DNA from: Acidipila sp. | GTDB lineage: Bacteria > Acidobacteriota > Terriglobia > Acidiferrales > UBA7541 | Length of the DNA: 33,295 bases | Direction: 5' to 3' | NCBI GenBank assembly: GCA_010365215.1 | Contig: JAAFGT010000006.1 | Coordinates: 134,663-167,957 of the forward strand | Shown: positions 8,971-14,926 of the stretch, piece by piece | Layout of the letters: each line of letters begins with the position of its first letter | How positions within the stretch are numbered: position 1 is the stretch's first letter | Position numbers and translations under genes: made by a program | Notes under the pieces: model-generated | What the model was told of the DNA's origin: nothing | The model's input: the letters and a program-made list of their open reading frames with translations, nothing else | The model's database searches: none

Positions 8971-9561
8971 CTAGCGGCCAGACAACTTTTGTCGCGGGTC
9001 GATCACTTGGGGTGCGATCTCTTGAGATGCGATTTCTTGCGGTGCAGGCTCTGGCTGTGCGGGCTGCTGTGCTTCGAACCCGCGATAAATCAGGAAGAGC
9101 ACGTAAGCGGTGATTGCGCCGGCGGGAATAGCAGATGCCAGTCCCGTCGCAAGAACCATCCCGGGGGCAGAAAATAGCAGCATCAACGCAAACCGGATGA
9201 CTCCGGCCATGTGGCTTCCCGGCCCGGCAGGCGCGGCGTCAAAGTATCTGTCCCCAGAACCCAAGATGAAAACCAGAACCGGGGATAAAATAGCGCCCGT
9301 CAGAATCCACAACAAAGCCCTGGCCGCAGGAAGTTTTGCCAGCAAGCGGCGCAGGATCCATGCAAACAACAAAGACGGAAGCGCCCCGGCCATGAGCGAT
9401 GCCATGGCCAGTCCTAGAAAGCTCGCAACGCCGGCATCGGAGCCATAACCGACGGATGCGCTGGGCATTCGCGACGGAAGAAGCCGCATCATGACAACCG
9501 CGCTGATGCAGCCGACGACCCAGGCGGTGAGGTAGTACACCAGGCTGCCGCGGCGAGTCAT
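8971..9561 (-). CDS. Small integral membrane protein of unknown function
   Basis: From the ATG at 9561 (MTRRGSLVYYLTAW) this is a 196-residue protein with about four to five hydrophobic helices, roughly at residues 7-26, 42-63, 75-95, 117-139 and 145-162. Its hydrophilic C-terminal tail carries a short imperfect repeat (PQEIASQEIAPQVI). The frame stays open to 9786, but that extension overlaps thyX and reads as a His/Arg-rich shadow. The ATG lies five bases after the thyX stop, so the two are probably cotranscribed and coupled. I do not recognise a family; no transporter or enzyme signature is visible. Confidence 0.65.
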   Translation of the reverse strand: MTRRGSLVYYLTAWVVGCISAVVMMRLLPSRMPSASVGYGSDAGVASFLGLAMASLMAGALPSLLFAWILRRLLAKLPAARALLWILTGAILSPVLVFILGSGDRYFDAAPAGPGSHMAGVIRFALMLLFSAPGMVLATGLASAIPAGAITAYVLFLIYRGFEAQQPAQPEPAPQEIASQEIAPQVIDPRQKLSGR

Positions 9562-9566
9562 GCTGC

Positions 9567-11192
9567 TCAGATGCGCCGCGGCGTGTTGGGAAAATCCAGC
9601 CACACCTTGACGCCGCAGAAATGGGAGCCTTCCGTGCAGATGGGAGTGGTGATGCCCGCGCGCAGGTGGCACGGCGGGCCCATGTAACGCGCGATGGCCG
9701 GATGGACGGAGCGCACCTGCTCCACTTCCTCCATAGACGATTGGTAAATTTCCTCTTGCGCGTTGAAGCAGGTGCGCATGGTCCATTTGTGCATCAGGTG
9801 CAGCAACGACCCGGTCTCGACGAGCCGTATCGCTTTGGCGTTGGGGAGCAGGTAAAGGGCAAACTCGCGAGGGACGCCGCGGTCGAGCAGCTCATTCTTC
9901 GCCGCCCAGGCATCGGCCATAGCGCGCTCGTACACTTCCAACGCGCGGGGATTCGAGCGCACCAGCATGGGGACAATATAATCCGGCTGGCGCGTGTCGC
10001 TTAGCACCAGCAAGGGGCGGGAACCCGGCACCAGGCGATGGCGCTGGTCCTGGCTATCCGCGGTGTGGCTGATCTTTTTGGCAAAGGTGTAGTTGGCGTG
10101 CTGCAGGGCGCGCATCATGGGAGCGTGCACGCCGATGTTCAGAGTCTGCAGGCGATAAGGATTTCGGGCGGGGTTGAGCATGCGGTCGAGCGCTTCGGCA
10201 TCGGAGCAGGCTTCGCGGGTGAGTCCCACGACGGCGCGGTAAGCCTCGGCCATCACTTCGGGGGCGCGCGCGGAGAAATCAATCAGTTTCGAAGTTTGCC
10301 CGTGGAGCTGAGCGTCAAACTCGCGCGCAAAGGCATCCCCGTCCGCGGCGGGCAGATTCCATTCCGGCAGATCTTCGAGCGGCTCATTATCGAAGCGATC
10401 GAGAAATTGCGCGTCGACTTCCCGCACGCGCGCCACCATCTCGCCGATAACCGCGCGCGCTTCGGTGGGCGCGTCGGAGGCCGCCTGCATGCGCCACAAG
10501 CGGTAGAGCACAATTCCCGAGAGCGTGTGCACCATGGTGGTGAATGCGGCTACGGGCAGGACGTATCGCGCCACCTCGAACGCCCGCTTCTCCGCCTGGC
10601 GCTCCACTTTTTCGCGGCGCTTGGCATGAGACATGGGACCCAGGTGCCAGATATCGCCGAGGATGGCGCGCGCGTCAGGATCGAGCAATGCGGTCAGCTC
10701 GCGGTAATTGCCCCAGGCGCGGGCTACAGCTTTTTCATAGATGGCGCGCGCCGCGGCGTCGAAGAACAAAGATTCGGGCGGCACATAGGCGCGGGCGTGG
10801 CCCTGGCGGACGTAGCGCTGCGATTGCTGCTCGGAATTGTAAAACGGATGCGCGTGAAGGAAGGACCAGACCAGTTGCCGGCTGATGTTCTCCAGGCCGA
10901 ATTCGAAGTGGGCATGCTGGAAAACGGTGTGATGTCCCGCGTAAAACGTGGCCGCGCCGATGGTCAGCCGTTGTTTGTCGGTGATTTCTTCCGGGCCAAT
11001 CAGCCGCGTGGCGTAACAGCTGCGCGCTGCGGCGATGGCCGAGTCATAGGGCTTTGCAAAATAGCTGCGCAGAGTGGCGCGCGGCGCAGCGCTCTCAACG
11101 ATTATCTCCCCGGGAGTTCCCGCCGAGGGAACAGAGTCTTTATCCGAGGTGGGCGGGCCGGGGGGCGCGGAGGCGGAAAACGATGTGCTCAT
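9567..11192 (-). CDS. thyX: Tandem two-domain ThyX-type flavin-dependent thymidylate synthase
   Basis: ThyX makes dTMP from dUMP with methylene-tetrahydrofolate, FAD and NADPH. Normal ThyX is about 220-250 residues and works as a homotetramer; this protein has 541 residues and two related halves. Half one (about 40-260) has GHHTVFQHAHFEF like the GHETPFEHIVF of T. maritima ThyX, then RQLVWSFLHAHPFYNSEQQ and SQRY: the S-x-R-Y part is kept (S124, R126, Y127) but the RHR is missing. Half two (about 315-541) has RHR at 384-386 but no serine seven residues on, and ends with a Cys-containing PICTEGSHFCGVKVW tail. The two halves may supply one composite site. The first 35 residues are Ser/Pro-rich. 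A -10-like TAATAT lies 11 bases before the ATG. Confidence 0.8.
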   Translation of the reverse strand: MSTSFSASAPPGPPTSDKDSVPSAGTPGEIIVESAAPRATLRSYFAKPYDSAIAAARSCYATRLIGPEEITDKQRLTIGAATFYAGHHTVFQHAHFEFGLENISRQLVWSFLHAHPFYNSEQQSQRYVRQGHARAYVPPESLFFDAAARAIYEKAVARAWGNYRELTALLDPDARAILGDIWHLGPMSHAKRREKVERQAEKRAFEVARYVLPVAAFTTMVHTLSGIVLYRLWRMQAASDAPTEARAVIGEMVARVREVDAQFLDRFDNEPLEDLPEWNLPAADGDAFAREFDAQLHGQTSKLIDFSARAPEVMAEAYRAVVGLTREACSDAEALDRMLNPARNPYRLQTLNIGVHAPMMRALQHANYTFAKKISHTADSQDQRHRLVPGSRPLLVLSDTRQPDYIVPMLVRSNPRALEVYERAMADAWAAKNELLDRGVPREFALYLLPNAKAIRLVETGSLLHLMHKWTMRTCFNAQEEIYQSSMEEVEQVRSVHPAIARYMGPPCHLRAGITTPICTEGSHFCGVKVWLDFPNTPRRI

Positions 11193-11203
11193 ACTCAGTG
11201 GGC

Positions 11204-11209
11204 ATATTA
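11204..11209 (-). promoter_or_regulatory. Possible -10 element (TAATAT) of thyX
   Basis: Minus-strand TAATAT ends 11 bases before the thyX ATG, so the message would have a leader of only about four bases. It abuts the 20-bp repeats, whose TTGATG segments could act as -35 elements only at a 20-base spacing. The call rests mainly on the hexamer and the lack of a ribosome binding site. Confidence 0.35.
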
Positions 11210-11210
11210 C

Positions 11211-11308
11211 ATCAACGCGTACGAAGGAGCATCAACGCGTACGAAGGAGCATCAACGCGCACGAAGAGTATTAAGGGGCACAAACGGGCATCCATGCGTA
11301 CTAACGAG
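11211..11308. repeat. Short tandem array of 20-bp units upstream of thyX
   Basis: Two perfect copies of atcaacgcgtacgaaggagc (11211-11230 and 11231-11250) are followed by a diverged third (11251-11269). A degenerate stretch comes next, then a fourth recognisable unit (11290-11308, about 15 of 19 matches), keeping a period close to 20 bp. Each good unit contains ACGCGT. The array sits between the thyX start and the bL31 gene. It has no spacers, so it is not CRISPR. Confidence 0.85.
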
Positions 11309-11383
11309 ATCACCGAAGCGGCCGCCTACGTTCCCAGTTTGCGTTACCTTACGATGGGGGAACTGCTGCCGCCAGGCGGCCGC

Positions 11384-11635
11384 CTACTTTTTGACCGCTT
11401 CCTTGGCCTTTACAGCGTCTTTGGCTTCTGTAGACTTCGCGTATTTACGCTGGAAGCGCTCGACGCGGCCGGCGGTATCGAGAAGTTTCTGCTTCCCGGT
11501 AAAGAACGGGTGGCAGCTGGAGCAGACTTCGAGCCGCAGCAGGGTGCCTTTAAACGTGGAGCGGGTCTTGAAGGTCGAGCCGCAGGCGCAGGCCACAGTG
11601 ACTTCGTGATAATCCGGGTGAATTCCTTCTTTCAT
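11384..11635 (-). CDS. rpmE: 50S ribosomal protein bL31 (zinc-binding form)
   Basis: 83-residue large-subunit protein at the central protuberance. It begins [22 protein letters not shown] and has Cys16, Cys18, Cys38 and Cys41 (CxC...CSSC), the set that identifies the zinc-containing C+ paralogue. The [22 protein letters not shown] segment is the family signature. The Lys/Ala-rich tail (about residues 65-83) is longer than in E. coli. The ATG at 11635 follows GGAG by eight bases. It has its own strong promoter 90 bp upstream and lies before thyX on the same strand, separated by the repeat array. Confidence 0.96.
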   Translation of the reverse strand: MKEGIHPDYHEVTVACACGSTFKTRSTFKGTLLRLEVCSSCHPFFTGKQKLLDTAGRVERFQRKYAKSTEAKDAVKAKEAVKK

Positions 11636-11722
11636 GGTTTGCTCCGATCGGCCGGCCGGTCTGCACGGTGTGGTACGCGGGACGCCTCACAGCCGCGTCG
11701 CTTGGCCAGCAGCGAATCCCCG

Positions 11723-11750
11723 ATTATACGTGATTTCGCGATGCGTGCAA
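11723..11750 (-). promoter_or_regulatory. sigma70 promoter of rpmE
   Basis: Minus-strand TTGCAC (11750-11745), 16 bases, then a perfect TATAAT (11728-11723). The transcript would start near 11716 and have a leader of about 80 bases before the bL31 ATG. That is long enough for autoregulatory structure, although I cannot show any by eye. Confidence 0.8.
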
Positions 11751-11787
11751 GCGTCTGCGCTTTAGGGCAATTTCGGAGAAGGAAAAT

Positions 11788-11816
11788 TTGATTTTCGGGC
11801 AGGACACGGTTAGCCT
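11788..11816 (+). promoter_or_regulatory. Possible promoter of the receiver-domain gene
   Basis: TTGATT (11788-11793), 17 bases, TAGCCT (11811-11816). Only five bases separate the -10 from the GTG start, so a transcript from here would be leaderless. The -10 is weak (TAnnnT) and the spacing is ideal. There is no ribosome binding site at the right distance from the GTG. Confidence 0.35.
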
Positions 11817-11821
11817 GATTC

Positions 11822-12250
11822 GTGCTCAAGTCAACCGCCAAACCGAGCGATCTGAAAAAAGGACAGGCGCAGCCCGGCCCCTCGATCCTGGTGGTGGATG
11901 ACGACGTTTCCACGCTGCGGGTCATCGAAATGCTTCTGGAGCGCAACGGCTATACGGTGCGCACCGTGCCCACCGGTGAAGAAGCCCTCACGCTGCTCCC
12001 CGATTTTATTCCCGCGGTCATGATCCTGGATGTAAACATGCCGGGGATGTCCGGCTTCGATGTGTGTCAAATTATTAAACGCCACAACGAGTACTCGAAG
12101 ATTCCGATCATCCTGCTCAGTGGCGAAGGAACGCCGCAAGATTACAAAACGGGACACGACGCCGGAGCGGTAATTTATATGGTCAAGCCGTTCAAAGCGG
12201 AGAAACTGCTGCAGGTGGTCCGGCTCCTCACTGCTCCAAACCAACCATAG
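11822..12250 (+). CDS. Stand-alone response-regulator receiver domain
   Basis: 142-residue CheY-like protein with no output domain. The acidic pocket is VVDDD (D26-D28), the phosphoacceptor is D70 in ILDVNMPGMSG, the switch residue is S100 in ILLSGEG and the conserved lysine is K122 in MVKPF. About 20 polar residues precede the domain. The GTG at 11822 is the first possible start, because TGA lies two codons upstream. No histidine kinase is adjacent. It stands alone between divergent rpmE and the convergent epimerase gene, so its kinase and partner cannot be named; single receivers often act by protein-protein contact in motility or phosphorelay. Confidence 0.9.
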   Translation: MLKSTAKPSDLKKGQAQPGPSILVVDDDVSTLRVIEMLLERNGYTVRTVPTGEEALTLLPDFIPAVMILDVNMPGMSGFDVCQIIKRHNEYSKIPIILLSGEGTPQDYKTGHDAGAVIYMVKPFKAEKLLQVVRLLTAPNQP

Positions 12251-12320
12251 AAATTCAGAACAAGCCAAGAGGTTTGATTTCGGAGAGGGAAATTTAACTC
12301 TCGATTCAATCGACTGAGGG

Positions 12321-13331
12321 CTAGCCCTGCGCAGAGGCTTTTCGCTCGGCAGGCGCCGAGCGATACCAGGCCACAAATTTCACCAAGCCAGCGTCGAGGG
12401 GCGTGGAGGGGTGGAAACCAAGCAGCCGCCCCGCCTTGGAAATGTCCGCCCAAGTCAAAGGAACATCGCCGGGCTGGAGGGGCTTTACGTCGCGTCGCGC
12501 GGTGCGTCCGGTGACGCGCTCGAGCAGGGCGACCAGCTCGTTCAGGGTGACGGGATGCGAGTTGCCGAGATTGAAGACTTCGAACGGCGCGCTGCCGGCG
12601 GGCGGTTGCGGGGCATGGTCCAGCGCGGCGAGCACACCGGCAACAATGTCGTCCACATAGGTGTAGTCCCGGCCCGTCTGGCCATCTCCAAAAATTGGCA
12701 GCGGACGCCCGGCCTCAAGCAAGGCGGTAAATTTATGGATGGCCAGGTCGGGGCGCTGGCGCGGTCCATAGACGGTAAAAAAACGAAGGCAAGTCATGGG
12801 CAACCCGTAAAGGTGAGCATAGGTGTAGCAGTGCAGCTCACAGGCCAGCTTGGTGGCAGCGTAAGGCGAAATGGGGCGAAGCTCGAAATGATCTTCGGAG
12901 AATGGCGCCCGGCTGGTGGCGCCGTAAACGGAACTCGACGAACCAAACACAAAATGAGCTACGGCGAACTCGCGCGCCAATTCCAGAAGATTTACCGTGG
13001 CCAGGACATTGACTTCTTCGTAGAGGCGTGGCTGTTCAATGGAAGGCCGCACGCCGGCGCGCGCAGCAAGATGAATGATGGCCTGCGGGCGCGCGGCGGC
13101 AAATATTTTGCGGAGCCGTTCATAGTCCCTGATGTCTGTCTCGTGCAGCTCAAAGGCGCCAGCGCGGCGCACGTCCTCGATGTTGGCGCGCTTCCATACG
13201 GGGGAATAGAACGAGTCGAAATTATCTACGATGGAAAGCTGCGCTCCGCGGGCCAGCAGGGCTTCGGCCAGGTGCGAGCCGATGAAGCCGGCACCGCCGG
13301 TGAGCAGAATGCGCTGATAAGGGAGAGTCAT
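12321..13331 (-). CDS. NAD-dependent epimerase, UDP-glucuronate 4-epimerase-like
   Basis: 336-residue extended short-chain dehydrogenase/reductase. The Rossmann motif GGAGFIGSH is at residues 12-20, the catalytic serines are in FGSSSSVYG (131-137), and the YxxxK pair is Y157/K161 in PYAATK. The stretch RFFTVYGPRQRPDLAIHKF and GDGQTGRDYTYVDDI are characteristic of the UDP-glucuronate 4-epimerase/CapI branch, which makes UDP-galacturonate for surface polysaccharides. Substrate assignment within this family is not certain by eye. It is divergent from the GDP-mannose dehydrogenase gene and probably belongs to the same polysaccharide programme. A pair of TGCGAACT direct repeats lies about 40-60 bp upstream. 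Confidence 0.85.
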   Translation of the reverse strand: MTLPYQRILLTGGAGFIGSHLAEALLARGAQLSIVDNFDSFYSPVWKRANIEDVRRAGAFELHETDIRDYERLRKIFAAARPQAIIHLAARAGVRPSIEQPRLYEEVNVLATVNLLELAREFAVAHFVFGSSSSVYGATSRAPFSEDHFELRPISPYAATKLACELHCYTYAHLYGLPMTCLRFFTVYGPRQRPDLAIHKFTALLEAGRPLPIFGDGQTGRDYTYVDDIVAGVLAALDHAPQPPAGSAPFEVFNLGNSHPVTLNELVALLERVTGRTARRDVKPLQPGDVPLTWADISKAGRLLGFHPSTPLDAGLVKFVAWYRSAPAERKASAQG

Positions 13332-13369
13332 TGGGGTCGTTTCCGATCCTGGGCCCGAAAATATTTACT

Positions 13370-13393
13370 TGCGAACTGTTCTGAATGCGAACT
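13370..13393. promoter_or_regulatory. Direct-repeat operator candidate before the epimerase
   Basis: TGCGAACT occurs at 13370-13377 and 13386-13393, a period of 16 bp. The similarity extends to 12 bases with one mismatch (TGCGAACTkTTC). It sits upstream of the epimerase, next to an A+T-rich TAAATATT that could be a -10 on the minus strand. Such a pair looks like two half-sites for a dimeric regulator, which I cannot name. Confidence 0.45.
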
Positions 13394-13470
13394 TTTCCAG
13401 TCTAACCGGAAACCAGCCGCCAACAAAGACCTGACGCTTGGCGTTTGCGTCACGCGTGCCGCGGGCTTGG

Positions 13471-13499
13471 TTGCGCCACAGCGTCAATTCCAGCATACT
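13471..13499 (+). promoter_or_regulatory. Tentative promoter of the GDP-mannose dehydrogenase gene
   Basis: TTGCGC (13471-13476), 17 bases, CATACT (13494-13499) on the plus strand, 65 bp before the ATG. The spacing is ideal, the -10 matches the consensus at four positions and the -35 at three. It is the best candidate in the 233-bp divergent gap. Confidence 0.35.
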
Positions 13500-13564
13500 G
13501 CGGCGGCGGTGGGCTTCAGCGCGGATTCATTCGAAACGATCACCGTAGGCGGCAGTCACACTCC

Positions 13565-14878
13565 ATGAAAATCAGCGTCTTTGGAATGGGCTATGTAGGC
13601 TCGGTCACGGCGGCGTGCCTGGCGGAGCAGCGCCATGAAGTGGTGGGCGTGGACGTCAACCCGACGAAAGTAAGCCTGATCAATGCCGGGCAGACTCCGG
13701 TGATCGAACCGGGCTTGGGCGAACTGATGCGCGAGGCGGTTCGCGAGGGGAGATTGCGGGCGACGTCAAGCGCGACCGACGGAGTTTCTTCCACGGATAT
13801 TTCATTGATTTGCGTGGGAACTCCTACGCTGCGCAGCGGGCGTCTGGACCTCTCGGGGATCGAAAAGGTGAGCGTGGAGCTGGGCCGCGCGCTGAAGGAA
13901 AAGTCTGGATTTCACACCATCGCGGTACGCAGCACGATTTTGCCGGGCACCAGCGACGGCCTGGTGATTCCCAATCTCGAAGCGGGCAGCGGAAAGAAAG
14001 CCGGGCGCGATTTCGCGGTTTGCTACAACCCTGAATTCATCCGCGAAGGCACCGCGGTAGCGGATTTTTATTCGCCGCCCTTCACCATTATCGGGGCGCA
14101 CGATCTGCAGCAGGGCCAGCCGATCGCCGAGCTCTACGCGGCCATCGACAAGCCGCTGGTGCACACGGAGATGCGCCTGGCGGAGATGCTGAAATACATC
14201 TGCAATGCGTATCACGCGTTGAAGATTGTTTTCGCCAATGAAATCGGCACCATCGCCAAATCGGTGGGCGTGGATAGCCAGGCGCTGATGCAACTTTTCT
14301 GCACCGACGAGAAACTGAACATTTCGCGCGCGTACTTGCAGCCCGGCTTCGCCTTTGGCGGCTCTTGCCTGCCCAAGGATGTGCGCTCGCTGGCGTATCT
14401 GGGCCGCGAACTGGATCTGAAGCTGCCGCTGCTCGAATCCCTGCTGCCGTCGAATGAAATTCACATCCGGCGCGGGATCGATCTGGTGCTGCAAACCGGA
14501 AAAAAGAAAGTGGGCGTGCTGGGGCTCAGCTTCAAACCGGACACTGACGACTTGCGGGAAAGTCCGACGATCGAACTGGTGAAGGCGCTGATCGGCGAAG
14601 GCTGCCAGGTCAAGATCTTCGACGAGAAAGTGAAACTCTCTTCCATCATAGGGGCTAACCGCGAATTCGTGGAGAAGGAGATACCGCACATCGGCGCGCT
14701 GTTACACGCCTCGCTGGAAGACGTGGTGAAGGACTCGGAGGTGATCGTGGTGGGCCGCGATGCGCGCGAGTTCCCCGGGTTGCGTGAAATGCTGCGCGCG
14801 GATCACACCGTTATCGAACTGGCGCGGTCGAAGAATTTCGAAGCGGGGGCCTGGAAGCATAGCGGGATCTGCTGGTAG
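13565..14878 (+). CDS. algD: GDP-mannose 6-dehydrogenase (AlgD-type)
   Basis: Oxidises GDP-mannose to GDP-mannuronate with NAD+, the committed step to mannuronate-containing polysaccharide. From ATG 13565 it is 437 residues, almost the length of Pseudomonas AlgD (436). It has the Rossmann start MKISVFGMGYVGSV, TLPGT-like VRSTILPGTSDGLVIP, K210 in EMLKYICN and catalytic Cys268 in GGSCLPKD, the same number as in AlgD. FKPDTDDLRESPTIELVKALI and the terminal GICW also match AlgD rather than ordinary UDP-glucose dehydrogenases. An upstream extension of the frame to 13445 is unlikely to be coding. UDP-glucose as substrate remains possible. No alginate polymerase genes are in the window. Confidence 0.85.
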   Translation: MKISVFGMGYVGSVTAACLAEQRHEVVGVDVNPTKVSLINAGQTPVIEPGLGELMREAVREGRLRATSSATDGVSSTDISLICVGTPTLRSGRLDLSGIEKVSVELGRALKEKSGFHTIAVRSTILPGTSDGLVIPNLEAGSGKKAGRDFAVCYNPEFIREGTAVADFYSPPFTIIGAHDLQQGQPIAELYAAIDKPLVHTEMRLAEMLKYICNAYHALKIVFANEIGTIAKSVGVDSQALMQLFCTDEKLNISRAYLQPGFAFGGSCLPKDVRSLAYLGRELDLKLPLLESLLPSNEIHIRRGIDLVLQTGKKKVGVLGLSFKPDTDDLRESPTIELVKALIGEGCQVKIFDEKVKLSSIIGANREFVEKEIPHIGALLHASLEDVVKDSEVIVVGRDAREFPGLREMLRADHTVIELARSKNFEAGAWKHSGICW

Positions 14879-14908
14879 CGTATACCCCGGCCTGTAGTTG
14901 GCGCGGCA

Positions 14909-14926
14909 TGAGGCCCCTGTGCCTCA
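14909..14926. terminator. Short hairpin between convergent genes (weak terminator candidate)
   Basis: TGAGGC, a six-base loop (ccctgt) and GCCTCA form a perfect six-base-pair stem in the 45-bp gap between the convergent dehydrogenase and TPR genes. It overlaps the TPR stop codon. No T-tract follows on either strand, so it may be only a weak or bidirectional stop. Confidence 0.3.

Noticed and set aside
11211-11308. CRISPR array
   Set aside because: The 20-bp units follow one another directly without spacers and no cas gene is near.
10038-11609. Plus-strand frame of 523 codons opposite thyX and bL31
   Set aside because: It is antisense to two recognisable genes and reads through the 20-bp repeats; no domain is visible.
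13445-13564. N-terminal extension of the GDP-mannose dehydrogenase
   Set aside because: The Rossmann start MKISVFGMGYVG begins at ATG 13565 as in AlgD, and the upstream codons fall in the promoter region.
12411-13568. Plus-strand frame of 385 codons opposite the epimerase
   Set aside because: The minus strand encodes a full epimerase with Rossmann and YxxxK motifs; the plus frame has none.
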